64,000 nt of DNA from Xiphias gladius (GCF_016859285.1 NC_053417.1:24989206-25053205), one strand, 5' to 3'; counted from the stretch's first letter, positions 1-13,420 are shown. Numbers and translations are program-made. The notes: generated from the letters alone by a model not told the origin.

Positions 1-30
1 ATTTCAGTAATGCAGTTTCTTGTTACTTAC

Positions 31-123
31 CAGCCGACATGTAGTTGTCAGTTGTTCCAAACTTTCAGTTTTTATTTCCGAGCCGTCGGAGGAACTGACG
101 ACAGCTGAAAGTGTTGACATCTT
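31..123 (-). other. Candidate further exon of vwa5b1 (weak)
   Basis: On the minus strand a strong splice donor (GTAAGT, plus 25-30) ends an open stretch of about 30 codons that begins after TTAGAAG. The phase does not join directly to exon 12 (phase 1) unless another exon lies between. The acceptor tract is poor and I do not recognise the peptide. The position fits the expected continuation of vwa5b1. Confidence 0.15.
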
Positions 124-399
124 CTAACACGAACTTACAACCTTTTTTTCAGCCAGGCTTTTGATTAGAGAGTGTTATGGCCATTATTTATTTTATTAAA
201 TAAATAAATACATTAAAAATAATAATTTTAATATATTTATTTGATCATATTCGTGTTTTTAAATGTTCCCTCATTGATTTTATTTGTCATTGCTTTGTGT
301 TTATCTATTTTGTCTAGTTTTATTTTATTTGTTCTTTTTAAAAATAACCTTTATATTGTTTTTTTTACTTTGCCATTTTTATGTCTTAAATTGTCTTAC

Positions 400-487
400 C
401 ATTTACATCTGAACTGTCTTATTATCAGTTCAAAGGTCAGCACTTTTGAATTGCACGGACCTATACAAAAGATGCTATACAACTAAA

Positions 488-521
<34 letters not shown>

Positions 522-523
522 CT
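400..523 (+). repeat. LINE/SINE-type 3' tail ending in an (ATTG)n microsatellite
   Basis: The stretch ends with a GCACTTTTGAATTGCACGG-like tail, then ACAAAAGATGCTATACAAC and about eight ATTG repeats (489-523). This is the usual 3' end of fish LINE/SINE copies, which terminate in short tandem repeats. No coding part is preserved. The 241-486 open frame is AT-rich and not protein-like. Confidence 0.5.
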
Positions 524-1041
524 GATATAAACCAGTATGATATACCTGAAATAAGCTAATATCAGCCAATATAATGTCCTGGCAAATTTCTCCAACTGAC
601 TCTCATATCTACATTGCATCTGCTTACAATAAACTACATTAGCTGATCCCCTTTTGCTTGATATGACATTTTATCTGAATGTCATTAATAGTCCAGCCAC
701 CATCAACGTTTATCTAATTACACTAGTCTCACAAACAACCACTAATTATAAAAAACCTTTCCACGCCTTTCTCTGGTCTAGTGTCCCTTTAACCTGCTTT
801 TGAATCCCACCCTCACCCAAACAAAGAGCAGACACTCGGCGGCTTAATTGGGCCTCATACCTACGTTGTATCTGCTTATGCTAACCTACATTGGCCGTTG
901 TCATGTCCCGACCAACAGTAATGTTACAAAAGACCGGTGGAACTGGTAATAAAAACACACAAATTAAGATTTACCAACTGTGGTCTAAGCAACTGGAGAT
1001 CCCCTCATTTAGGAAGTACTGTATGTACCGTAGGTTCTTAC

Positions 1042-4000
1042 CCATGCTGTCTTTTTCTGTGGTGACAGGGCCGCCGTCCTGTATCATGGAGTCCTGGCAG
1101 GAGTCATACAGAGCGCCGGAGGGGGCCTCCCTGTAGGGGCCCTGACTGTCGCCACTTGTCTTCACCGGGTCCTCCTCTTGAGAGTGGTAAAACACGGAGC
1201 TGGCCGACTCAATGGAGTGCATCATGCTGTATCGCCTCCTCTTATCCTGTTAAGAATGTGAGTGGGTGACGCGTCCAAGACAAGTGCCTCAATGACGACC
1301 GATTAACGAGGTTTGATTAAAAAGCTTCCGCTTAACCCTTTTGTCCCCCTTACGATTCGTAAGGACACATTTCAGAGGCAAGAGATGAGGGATTTAAGTT
1401 AAATCACTGATCAACTTAAACGTCAAAAAACCACATGGTGTAATTTCAGGTTCCTTTTCTGAAATATTCACAACACAGAAAGTCATCCTGAATGCGGTCA
1501 TTTGTCAATTTTCAATAGTGGTCTTCCACTTACAGATTTGGGGTTGGTGTGGTAGCGGGTGGTGTCGCAAACCACACTGTAGCAGGTCAGGCTGTCCCCT
1601 GGAAACAGGAAGGTGTTGCCCACAGGGGACAGCAGCACTTCCTTGGTCTCGGGGAAGAGCCATTCGATGGAAATATCACTGAGCACTGGAGACATGGTTT
1701 TCTTCAGGGACTTTATCATCTGCGGAGTAAAAATGAGCCAGCTAAAGAAGACTTTCAGCCATAAAACACAGCTTCTGCCTAATCAGTACATAAAGCGAGT
1801 GGCGTCTGTGAGATATGATTTCCTAATTGGTATCAGCGGCAGACACTCGGGGCTTTGAAACCACTGCATAATGGCTCTTCAGTGGCCCCTCAGAATAGCT
1901 GGCTCTCGTTAGGAGCGATACAAAAAAAGCTGGAAATGAGTACCTTGGGTTGCAGCCTCTCTCCCTCGGCCAGGAACTCTGCTGTTCCTTTAGAAACTGT
2001 CGCCAGTCCCTGCACCAGCCTCCTGCAAGCATTCTGTCCTATGCCGAACGTAAAACATCTGCACAAACACATTAAACAACCGCAGCTCCATGGACAGATC
2101 GAGACACATATGAGATTGATAACAGGTTTCTTCTCAGGAGGTGCAGACATTTTGCAGAGATCTAAAGAGATGCTGTGGAGAAACAGTATATACAATCTAA
2201 TTTGTCAAACGTAGCTTGGGGGAGAAAACAGGAAATTATCTTTCACGGTGGAAAGTTGAGACATGCCTGCTGCTTTTCAAAGTTCTCCGGGGAGGTTGGG
2301 AGATGCCGTATTTTGCCAATTTTATTCAATTTTTCACACAGAGGGATGAGCTGGCGGATTTCATTACACCATCTACGTCCCTTTGAAATTTAATAGATCG
2401 AAGGGTGCACATTAAAGCGGAAGCGTCACCTTCTACATAATTAAAAGCCCAACGTGGATTCTGCAAAACAGAGATTGTTTGATCTCGTCTCTGACTGGCT
2501 GTGCTGATTTGTAAGCATAGTGTGATAATGACCCAGGAAGTGTCAATGAATTGGCCAAGCTCTGCTTACCTAATGCAATCGTCTGGGGGCCATTAAAAGG
2601 GGGTAGACAAAAGTCAATTATTTCCAGAGTGACTCAGGAGAGGGATTCACAGTGTGAGACCTTGATGCAAGCGGCAAAATGAAATGATTTCCCTCTGTAC
2701 CGCAGATCCGCTGTGCCACCAGCGCTCACAGCTCAGTTGTAAGCTGCTGTCTGCATCCTGCACCAAGCACTCTTACCTCCTTGGTGTAGATGTTGTTTTA
2801 AAACGACGCTGTGTTATTTTCGTCTAAAATTTGTTCATTCTGTACAATGTCTGACACTGACACGACATAAGATGCATGCTTCCGGACTTCATTTTGAGAG
2901 AATCATAGCTCCATAACCAGGTGTTGCATTTAAGCCCCTAACAATGTGATTTTTCATGTTATTTGTCAGCTCTGCTTTTACTATTTGCATAATGAGCATA
3001 AGCATATACATCATTATTTTGGCACAGCATACAGTAGTTTGTCTGCCAGTGCTGTTACTACCACAGTATTTTCTAATAAGCCTGCTTTTGATACATCCCT
3101 TACTCCTAATAACCCGGCAGCTACCTCAGAAACATATTCATGTCAGTGTGACATATGTGTAAATATGAATCACAGTCAGCATCAAATGCATCGTTTCGTA
3201 ATGTGTTTAGAGGCCATTGCAGCATTGGCAACACTCAGTATTGATCTTTTTCCCCTCATTCTAACACTCAGCGTAGTGCCTGAGTGCACTTGAGTGCAAA
3301 AACTTGCCTGACGTAGCGTGCATGTCTGCGGACCAGCTCGATAACTTTGCCTGTGTTGCTGACGGCCCCGTCGGTGAGCAGGAAGAGCAGGCGGGGGTGT
3401 CCACTGGACATCGGCTGCCGCAGGATCCAGTTGAGCGGCGCCAAGACGTTGGTCCCCCCCATGTCGGCTCTGATCTTCCTGACATACTCACAAGCCAGGG
3501 CCAGGGCCTCCTGGATCGTCATGGTGAGGAGGAGAAACTATAAACTGAGGGTTTCTTCAGTTACAGCATTTTGCAAGTGCTTTAGTTCAATTTTGACAAC
3601 AGAGCCAGAGAAACACAAAATGTTACGCTCACATAGCGCACGAAATGAACACATCTGTATCAAATCAGGTAATACATCATGGAGTAATGGATTACCTAGT
3701 GTCACAACATTATTTATGTTCATCACTGGATTTTAATCATTGTTGCATTTCAAAATAAAATTGTCATCGTCAAAACAATGGTCCTTTCCTCAAGATTATA
3801 GAAGTACCAATAGACCTGCAACGATTAGTCGATTCATCAATTAGTCAATTGGCAGAAAAATAATCTGCAACCGTTTTAATAAATTGATAATCACTATCCG
3901 TTTCCAGCTTCTCCAGTGTGAGGATTTGCTGCTTTTCTCTGTTTTACGTCACTGTAGATTCAGTATCTTTGGGTCTGGGGGTCAGTTCGAGATCTCATCT

Positions 4001-6412
4001 TTGTCTACGGGAAAATTTTTCTCACTATTTTGTGACATTTCATAGTGAAAATAAGGATTAATAATGATTAATGATTAAAATAGCAACGTGAGAAACTTAG
4101 CAATTTGATATGCAAGAATTTTCATTTATTTATTGAATAGGCTCCATTATTGTAAATATAGATGATGAAGCCTTGAGTTTAACTGCACATTCCAGTAAAA
4201 TCTGCATTCATACAAGGCAAAATGATGACTGCGATCATTTTACCGCAGCAGTTTACTTTTTTCTGTATTGACGACAAAGTTTTGTTTCTACTGAGGGCAT
4301 CAAACATTAGGTATTTCAATCACTGCTCAGTTTAATGATCGAAAACACAGTAAGCTACAGTATTATTGTATTGATGCAAAGTATATAGCATCAAACAAAC
4401 ACACTGAATGCAACTTAGAATTTTGACAGTTATCAGAAGGTAATAAAGTGCATTTCTTTTTGATTTGTTTTTTATGTTGCAATGCAGCTCACCTGCGTAA
4501 TGTTGTTAAAATAAGAAGAAACTGACTCAGCGATTTTGCACTGAAACGGGCTCATATGAGGTGGGTACACTCTAGGGGCTGAACATATGATTTAGTTATT
4601 TATTTGATTTAGTTGTTTTTAGCTTTGTCTAAAAGTAAATGTAGTTCATTGGTATCTGCTGAAATGACTGAGGCCCTGCTTTTTCTTAGAGGACAGTCTC
4701 TGTTTATACATCTCAATATACAATCTCTTTACACAGTCTCCTCTAAAGGAGAGCAAATATTAAACCACTCCATAAAAATGGGAGATTCTCAAGATGTTGA
4801 TTTAAAAAAAAAAAAAAGAACAGCCAAAATGGAAGCAGCAGAGGCCGGGATATTCCGACGTCAAGTATGCAGTGGTGGAATGTAACGAAGTACATTTACT
4901 CGAGTACTGTACTTAAGTTTATTTTAAAAAAGTGCTTGTACTTTATTTGAGTGTTATCATTTTATGTTACTTTATATTTCTACACCAACAGATGTCAGAC
5001 GGAAGTACTGTACTTTTTATTCTACTACATTAACTGTTCCTGACATCACGTTGTTGCTAGGTCATTTTCAGATTAATATTTTACATTAAAAACATTACAT
5101 AACTTTATAAAATACAATGCACTACCAAAGAGCACCTTGTCACATTTCAGGTGGAAGTTACTCCTAAGATTGATTTCCCAAATAGGTCAAAGTATCCAGT
5201 GTTTCACAGAACAAAGCAAAGAGAAAAGTAAAAAAAAAAAAAGGAAGTTGTGTGGCAGAACTTTTTGTTTTTTTCCTTCTCTCCTCTTCCGTTAACCATC
5301 TCATTCACCTCCCAGATTTATATTGTGCCCCTGTAAAATGGTACTTGATAATATAACACCGACAAGGGACATTTTGCAGATAGTACTTCTTGTACTTCTA
5401 CTCGAGTAGGATTTTGAATGAAGGACTTTTAATCGTAATGGTAACTGAGTATTTTTAGTTGTTGGATCTGCATAATTTTTCCACCACTGCAAGTATGGGT
5501 CGAGCTCAAAAAACACTCCATGCCACATTTCCCTTGATCAGACTAAATGGCATCTTTCAACAGACCCTCTGCCTCCTGAATGCAGACTTCCTTCAAGCCA
5601 CGCACCGTAGGACATCATCAGGGTTATTTTTTCAAACCTTGGAAGGCGCCTCTCAGAGCCACAGTAGACGTTATTCAACTGCGTACAAAGCCTGAGTTGC
5701 GCTACTCACGATGAGCAAACTAACAGTGAACATCTGTACAACAGGTGGACTGCCCTTTTAATGATACAGAGCCTCTTTACCTCCTCGTAGTTCTGGCTGG
5801 TTGTGAACAGGGATTTGAATGTGGAGCCGAAGCCTATGATGTTGAAAATGCAGCCAGGCACAAGGCTCTTGAGAATCACCACCATGGCATCCTGAGAAAG
5901 AAACCGAGAGCAGATTTGGCACGTGCCCAGAAAACAGAACAGAACGAAGGCTGTGAAATCGGAAATTCTTCAAGAAAATAAAAGGCAAAACTCTTCTGCT
6001 CATTAGGTGCTTGATGTCCTGTTGGAGTATGTGATCATTTTCACCGCAATACAGCAACTTGTGCTGATTTCTGGTTGAAGGGAAGCGTGGTGATCTACAC
6101 AGCTGTCAGCACTGCACAGATGATTTTCTCTGCGAGATTGGCATCACGCAGCATCATTTCACCCATCATCAGTCTCTTCTAAAACAATACCACTTATCTC
6201 AACCTTCATTTAGACGAAGAGCACAAAGCTCTTATCAGCCAGACGATCTATAAAAAAGTAAAATGCTCATTCAGGTGCTTTAACGGGGAAAAAAATCTAT
6301 ACATAATGATTCAGTTTTTAGAGATATTGTGAAAGGTATTCCGTAGGATTTCTTGAAAGATCAGTGGTCGGTACATCAATATCAGGCTAACTCTGGCCTT
6401 ATGCCCAAATAT

Positions 6413-6453
<41 letters not shown>

Positions 6454-9400
6454 AACCTGGAATGTAGGTATGGAAGAAACGTAACATGAAGTCTGATAAG
6501 ACTTGCTGTCTAACACCTAGCAACTGGGGGACGTTTGATAAATAGCGAATGATTTGTCTGATCAATATTCTTGTGTACATGCCCTCCGCATCAGTTGGCT
6601 AACGTACGTCGATAACCTCTGCAGACTGAGTGTTTTGATGCGTTAGATTTCCATTTAATCTCTTTAAAAACATGTACATTTGGTGTGTTTGGTATTGACT
6701 AGAAAACATTTCAACAAATTCAGTGTAATCTGCAAATACCATTTAAGAAAAACTCATCGACTGATGTTGTGCGACGTGTTACAATTACTTATATGTAAAT
6801 CAGCGTATGCCTGTTTGCATCTGCATCCTTGCAAGAGATATAACTCCACGCCGAGATGAAAATACCTTCACACGGTTGATGTTAACCCCACTCATGCTGC
6901 CGCTGCGATCAATGAGGAAGATGAACTCGCCGTGCACCTTCCGCAGGTCCGAGCTGATGGACTTGAGGTCAGGACAGAAGTTCAACATGACCACGGGGTT
7001 GTGGAGGATGTCCTTATGGAGTCGCCTGTGAATGATATCTACCTATAAAGACAGAGGAACCAAACGGAAAAGCGTGAATTATAGGGGATTTGACACCGCG
7101 AGATATCTGGACTGTGCATGCTTTAATTTAACACTTAAAGAATCCCAAAAAAAGAAAGGAGATAAAAAAAGAGATAAGTAATCAAGTCGGTAGACATAGC
7201 ACATCAATTATTGTAGATGGGCAGGAAATTCCAGGCAGAGCCTTTGGAGTGTTTCCATAGAAACCCATTTTTATGGCTAAGTGCTCTCTCCCCTCCTCCT
7301 CCTTTTTAGGTCTGCTGGTCACTTAACAACCTGATCACAGCTGAGATGTGAATGGAAACACAAGATTAAGGTAAAGAAACAAAGCTATTCAATTAGGCAG
7401 GACAGAAAATAATAGTGCCGCGCTGCCATCCAGTTTGGCTACATTTTCTTTAATGGTGCTTGTAAAAAATGGTTTGGGCAGGCTGTAATAATTTGGGTTA
7501 ATTTGTGTACCATTAGGGCGGTTTACCCCTTAGAGAGGTAAAGCAATATTCCAGACGTCCTCTTGGGGGGCAGCAGTGGCAGAGAGGGCACAGCTCATGG
7601 AGGCAATTAAGCTGGGCTATTTTTAATTCAAATGCCTCAGTGTCCGACTGCAGCAGGTTGTGTCAAAAATCAAAGTCACAACTCGGTCAAATCTGAACAC
7701 ACCGACAAGGTAATATTTTTTTCCAGTTTTCCAGCGGTTTTATCAGTATAATTAGGCAAAAGTTTTTTGGGTAACGTTACATTAAACGGTGAAAGTGTTC
7801 ACTTACATGAGGAGATGTAAGAAAAAATAGTAATTTCAATTAGAAAAAAATGTTTTAACCCATTTGCAATTAACTGAAATGACATTTGTTGTTGTTGGTC
7901 ATCAGTTATCAGCCATTGCGGGTAGAGCTGAGCCTACTGAACTCAATCAGAGAAGTGGAAGGGCCGATTTATTAGCAATACAACCTAACCTGCAGTAAGT
8001 TGAATTCCGCAAATGGTGCAAGTATAATTTGCAGCAGTGCCGAGTTTCATGAACACTGTCAAAAGCTACTGTATCTGATACAATCCCATTCAATAAAACT
8101 GCTAAAAAAAAAATCCACCTTTGCAGAGATCATAGTGTTCAGTTTTTGCAGAGTGTGTGTCAGACAGGAGCTGATTAAACCCTATACTAATTTTGAAATC
8201 ACAGTGTCTAGTATCATTGTATTGGATTGCATTATATTGAAAGATATAACAAAATAATGTGACAACATCACTGCAGCTTCACAAAAATAGTATTTGTTTC
8301 CGGGCATTGTTTCTTGATACTGTGCTATTGTGTAGTCTTTGCCACGCTCCTCGTGATGATATTGGTGCAATATTGCTGTCATCAGTTCAGGTACATGTTG
8401 CTGGTGTCGATGACACACTCACTTTCCTCTCATTGCTGGAGTCCTTCTTGGTGGCCTTCATGAAATCACTCCGACCGTGAAGATACTCATCATACTCCTC
8501 CTGTGTCATGTCTCCATTCTCAATGAGCACATGTGGCACATGAGGCTCTAAAGAGACACAGTTGGTGAGGACAAAGCCGTTACAGACAGAATGTAAAGCA
8601 GATGGACAACGCTTGAAACTGACACCAGGTAGCGGCACAGGATGTGGGAATCTGTAGAGCAGAATTACTCCCACATTGATGTGAAAATTAAGAAGTGATT
8701 GCATATAAAGATGCTGTATCACAGCTGGGTCAAAAGAAAACAAAATGAGCTCAGATGGCAGAGTGAGTCCAGGGGATCTGGGCTGTTATTTCTCTTCAGC
8801 TTTATCAAAAGATTAGATTTAAAAGTTTTTCATTTAAAAAAATTAGTTATAAAATGTTTTTTGTGTGTCATTTTAACAAAAATGGGCGGGAAAATTCCCA
8901 ATACTACTGTTCGAGACCTCTGACCATGTAGACTTAAATTAATTAGTTAGTCCATTAGTATTAGTTATGTTTTAATTGGTTAATGCACACATCCGTTCAT
9001 CGATCCATTTATCCACCTGTTATCCAGGTCCAGGTCATGTACTGCCGGGAAGTAAAGACAAAAATGTCAATAAGTTCACGTACTTGACTCTATCATCCCC
9101 AATGGTTTTCATCGACATCTTTCATACTTTGCCCAGTATGACCACGAAACAGGTATTAAATTGCATTCGTGTTATTAAAAATGTCTTTAAAAGTCTAAAA
9201 TTGCACTTAGAAAGGTCTAAAATATGTTTTCTAGTAACATTAGTTGTAAAATGTCTTTGTATGTGATTTTAGCTAAAACTGAAAAGCGACCAAAAAAAAA
9301 CCTAAGAACGAAAATCACGAGTACCGTTGTTCAAGACCTCTGATCCTATCTTAAATTCACGGGGAGCTTAATTAATTAGTTATTTAATTGGTTAAGCTAT

Positions 9401-12400
9401 ACATCCATTGATCCATCCATTTTTTTTGCTGCTTATCAAAGTCCAGGCCTGGTTTAATGATTAGTTTAAGGATTATGTGGGATTATTTTTATATACTGCT
9501 GGGAAGTACTGACCACAATGTGATATTAATGTCAATAAATCCATGCACTAGTCAAATAATTCTATCTTCCTCACTGGCTTTCATTGATATCTCTTTCATA
9601 GTTTGCACAGTATGACCATGAAACAAGTATCAAATTGCGCTTTATGTGATATTAAAATGTCTTTGGAGAATTTATATGCCACGCACCTTGTGTTTCTGGC
9701 CAATAATCAGCCAAGCTGCTGATGAAAATAAATTCTACCTTCTGTTTTATTCAGTTTTGTTTGTTACAACAGACAGGCATGCCTGTAACGCAGCTCAGCT
9801 TCCTCTATCTCTCTGCTCAAGCTGAGCATCCATGTTGTGATTAAAATTGTAGCACCGGTCTGAGATGAATTAAATTTCTCAGCACTGGCCGCAGGTTTGT
9901 TTGTGAACAAAGCTTTCATAAGGGGCCTATTGGATCAGCGAGGCCGGGGCTCATTCCTGCCTCTGGGAGACAACTTGCCCACACATACTGTAGGTCAAGG
10001 CAGCGGTGGCAGTGAGGCGAGAGCAGAGAAGGGGGAAGAAAAAAAAAAAAAAAAAGGCCTGACACTGCACACCCACACAGTGGAGTCTGACTCCGCTGGC
10101 ATGTCATACATTAATAACAAGAGGACAACTTTTTTTTTCCTGATGAGGCACTCATACACACAAAGTGAGGCGGTGAATCACCTTGCCACTAATCTGATTA
10201 TAGGTTTAACAGAAAAAAAGGCTGTAAGAGTGGCTTGACGGAGCCGGAATAAACAATTTCAAAATATTTAACTTGAGAGGGGAGGGGGAGGAGAGGCTGA
10301 TTGGCGGGCCATGCTGTGAGTGTAGACCTACCGCTGGGGTAAATGAGGATTTTGACAGGGCAGTCGTAAGTGTATTTGTCCGCCAGAGTGATGACGACAC
10401 TGGTGGCAGAGCGGGCCAGAGGGTCTGCATCAGCTCTGATGGCATGAGAAGGGCTCTCTACACCTACATAGAGCAGAAAGCAAAGCAGATCAAATAACCA
10501 CCGGCTTCACCTCCAGTAAAAATAACTAATAAGAAACCGGCAGGTCCCACAGAAATTACTCGAAAGAGCTGAAATTTCCAAAAGATTTAAAAAGCAAGAT
10601 AACTGTTGTACTGGTGCCTTCAGGTGCTGTTGCAGTTTTAGAAAGCATAAAGAATAAACAATCAACGATTATGTACTATTATGTAAAAATTTCAATGATG
10701 CTCAAATCACCAAGTTGTCAAGTTTATAGTGAAAGAATAGTACGACATTTTGGAAAATACACTTGTTCACTTTCATGCCGAGAGTGTTAGAGGAGAAGGT
10801 CAGTACCACTTTCATGTCCTGTAGCCACAGCAAGGACACAGTTAGCTTAGCCTAGCTTAGCATAAAGACTGAAAACAGGGAGAAACGGCTAGTCTGGCTC
10901 TGTCCAGAAGCAACAAAATCTCCCTACCAGCACCTCTAAAGCTCGCTGATTGTGGTGTTACGGGGCTTTAATCTTTACAAAAACCGTGATTAGGGAGTTT
11001 CAGAGGTGCTGGTAGGTGGGTTTTTAGGACAGTGCCAGGCAGGTCTGTATGTTATACTGTCATGCTGAATGGACAGACATGAGGGTGAGAGAATCAGAGT
11101 GAATATTTTCCAAAATGCCGAACACTCAGTCGTCATCAACATTAATAGTGTTGCCGACTTATGTTACCAAAACCCAGTTCAGTTCAGAAACTGCTGTACA
11201 CACACATGAAAAGGCTGAAGCAATGGGGGCTTTTTTTTGTTTTGTTTTTTTGTATCACAAGTACATCTTATTGAAGACATGAGCGCTCTCCACAAGCACT
11301 GTAATGCAATGCTTGATTACAGAATAGCTCAAGTGAGCGGGCCTGTTATATCATTATACAGACTGGCAAAATCAGTATTCCACAGATGATGAGTGGATTT
11401 GCCCTCGGAGTAACGGTTAGTTCTCTGACCTGCGAGAAGATAAGGAGCGCGTATCTCCAGCTGGAAGTTAAACTTGTAGTCCATGGAGTTGATCGCCTCC
11501 TCTTCCAGCAGCAAAGCCAAACACAGCTGAGGGGAGTTGGGAGTTTGATCGTGAGGACTTGAGGCACAGGTGTGCCTGTCCCGCCTAAAAGTGGAAAAAG
11601 CATAACAACATTAAAATGGAGCCGTCTTGAATAAACATATAACATGATGGTATAGTCGGTTTCCATCCATAAAAAACATATATTTGGGACCTAAAAATCA
11701 CGTTTACAGAATCGAATCAAACTTTAAAATACACCAAATTTGAACACAACATGTAACGAGATGTAATATCAACAAGACAGTGGACCTTTTATTGTTTCCA
11801 TGGATATATCAGTTATTTTCTTACGATCTGGTGAAGTTTGGGGACAGTCCCTGCTCCTCATTGATGGTCCTCTGTACTCGAGGAGTACACGCCGGAGGTG
11901 ATGACACCCTGATGCCACCGCTAGGCAGGGTGGAGAGCTCGGAGGAGGTACTGACCAGAATATGGACCGTCTCCATAGGAGGGATGATCCCAAGGTTGAC
12001 CACTAACACTGTCCTCTCCAAATCCTCATCCAACACTATGTGTCCTGTAACACCAGACTAGGTTAGTGAACAACCACATTTTTAAAATTTACCACAACTT
12101 GTATGGCTCTCAGGGCATCCAAGCCTGGACTTATCTTTGATGCCTGATTCCTTCCTTGCTTCAACCTCAGTTATACCTTTGACTGCCTAACCTCTTACGA
12201 GCCTGTAAACAACTTAAGCACGATGAGTGAGGGTCTTTTAGGCCATGCCCATATCTATACTAAAAAGTAAAGACTGTTTGAGAAGGCAGCTGTATCTTTA
12301 GAAAGACTTCAGGCTAGCGTTATCACTGCTGTCTTTTAAAGATTAAGATTGCTGTCAGCGTTACGGTATTTCTATTTCTCTGTTTAAGTGAAAAACATAT

Positions 12401-13420
12401 TATAATGTCATCTTTATCACATCCCATTGCTTCTATTAGCTCATGAAGAATAAAATGAAAAAGAAAACTTATTTCTACCTAATCCTAACCCCAATTTAGA
12501 TCCATATATACTGTACATTTGATGAAAATATGATGGATTTTCATAAGCCTACCCATGTGGGTTGCTCCATCAATTCAGTATTGCCCTTCCATAAAGTTGG
12601 GGGATTTGTGAGATTGCCTATTTACACATCCGGCAGACACGGAGCAACATTAACATTCATTTGGAGTCGTGTTTGTATCCCACCGTATCAATCTATGTCC
12701 AATATTGACTCTCTTTTAATTCTGTTTTGGAAAAAGGGGGTGCTGAGAGCAGTGTGAATGAACCAAAACCTTAAAGATGAGGGCCGTAAAATCAAAACAA
12801 TGAACTGAAAGCCAGTAAAACACTCCATGGAGCTGGAACGGAACTGCAGACTCAGGTGATTATTCTCTGTGGGTTCATCGCTATGAGCGACCCCTTTCAC
12901 ATTACACACAGCTTTAACCTTACCACTGCCATTTTGGAGGGCTCCAGTGTTGCAGCAGTCGAGATAACAGTCCTCAATTTTTGCCTTGTCTTTGATTTGC
13001 AGTGTTATAATTTGACTGGATATCATCGCCTCGAACCCTACAACAATGGAATTTTCCTCCAGTGGATAAATGAAGATCCCTAAAAGGCAGTACGAGAGGA
13101 AAAATAGTGAAATAAGAGCATGAACCGCGGGCAGCAAACAAGCAATTACACATATACGGTCAATAATAATCAGTTTTATAACAGTGGTTTTCAGAGCATA
13201 AGGTGGGTTTAAACTGGTTGAGAGTGGCCTGCGTTCACATAACTGAAGTGAGCAAATTAGTCTCCTGTAACACATACTTACCCTCGATTGCATGATCCTC
13301 AATATTTTCATAGGTCATAGAAGCTGTCAGAGCCAGAGTATAACCCCTGACACAGGAGGTGATATCAGAGACACTGAGGGGCAGGGCGCTCCGATTCTCC
13401 TTGTTGATGAGTCCAGGCAT
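1042..13420 (-). CDS. vwa5b1: VWA5B1, von Willebrand factor A domain-containing protein 5B1 (5' part, 12 coding exons)
   Basis: Coding exons (minus): 13420-13282, 13079-12924, 12044-11825, 11584-11430, 10463-10332, 8547-8423, 7042-6866, 5891-5781, 3510-3308, 2058-1944, 1719-1534, 1246-1042. They total 1924 nt (641 codons plus 1 nt) with all phases closing. The start MPGL matches the recalled start of human VWA5B1. A VIT-like N-terminal region (about residues 20-300, with QIKDKAK and LALLLEEE blocks) is followed by a VWA domain from about 347. Its MIDAS motif DRSGS is intact at 354-358, and GGTN and LLFLLTDGA follow in exon 9. Exon 12 carries the RRRYSM...SSVFYHSQ stretch. The family is about 1200 aa long, so roughly the last half lies left of the window. 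Cellular function is poorly known; metal-dependent protein binding is inferred from the MIDAS. One donor is GC, at 3307-3306. The B1 rather than B2 paralogue is supported by sequence and by nearby ubxn10. Confidence 0.93.
3818..4085. repeat. Dispersed GCTGCAACTAA-type repeat (family A), intron of vwa5b1
   Basis: Contains CTGCAACGATTAGTCGATTC near the start, followed by the AATAATCTGCAACC, TCTCCAGTGTGAGGATTTGC and TTTGGGTCTGGGGGT blocks shared with many other places in the window. Both ends are degraded. Confidence 0.6.
4870..5489. mobile_element. Non-autonomous hAT-type transposon (MITE), complete, with 8-bp target duplication
   Basis: Termini are inverted: CAGTGGTGGAA at the left and its complement TTCCACCACTG at the right. 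The element is flanked by a perfect 8-bp direct repeat CAAGTATG (4862-4869 and 5490-5497), the hallmark target-site length of hAT transposases. Length is 620 bp. The interior has the teleost signature AAGTACATTTACTCGAGTAC near both ends and no open frame of useful size, so it must have been moved in trans. It lies in the vwa5b1 intron between coding exons 8 and 9. A decayed relative starts at 61083. Confidence 0.85.
6415..6450. repeat. (TA)n microsatellite
   Basis: About 18 uninterrupted TA units in an intron of vwa5b1. Confidence 0.9.
8800..9690. repeat. Tandem degenerate duplication, two units of roughly 0.41-0.47 kb
   Basis: Unit 1 (about 8800-9230) and unit 2 (about 9230-9690) share in the same order a GAGACCTCTGA/AAGACCTCTGA block, TTTAATTGGTTAA, GATCCAT, GTCCAGG, TACTGC(C/T)GGGAAGTA, ATGTCAATAA, ATGACCA(C/T)GAAACA and AAATGTCTTT. 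Unit 2 carries an insertion near 9450. It is non-coding and sits in the vwa5b1 intron between coding exons 5 and 6. Confidence 0.7.
10733..11040. repeat. Dispersed palindromic repeat (family B)
   Basis: Carries CATTTTGGAAAATACAC, a CCGAGAGTGTTAGA block, GCTTAGCATAAAGACTG, AAACAGGGAGAAAC and CTGGCTCTGTCC, then CTACCAGCACCTCT (about 10925) and its inverted copy AGAGGTGCTGGTAG (about 11003). The same blocks occur at 39905-40930. It is a common non-coding repeat type in percomorph genomes. Confidence 0.6.

Larger units (their letters stand above)
1..1041. other. Sequence downstream of vwa5b1 exon 12, probably intronic
   Basis: AT-rich. It holds a retroelement 3' tail with an (ATTG)n tract (separate entry) and two related stretches near 600-650 and 855-905 sharing TACATTGCATCTGCTTA-like sequence. 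Apart from the weak candidate exon at 31-123, no supported exon is seen. Confidence 0.5.

Noticed and set aside
489-523. Short direct repeats resembling an array
   Set aside because: Uninterrupted 4-bp microsatellite without spacers; not CRISPR, and the genome is eukaryotic.
12688-13311. 207-codon minus-strand frame
   Set aside because: Only the middle (13079-12924) is vwa5b1 exon 2; the remainder is intron read-through.
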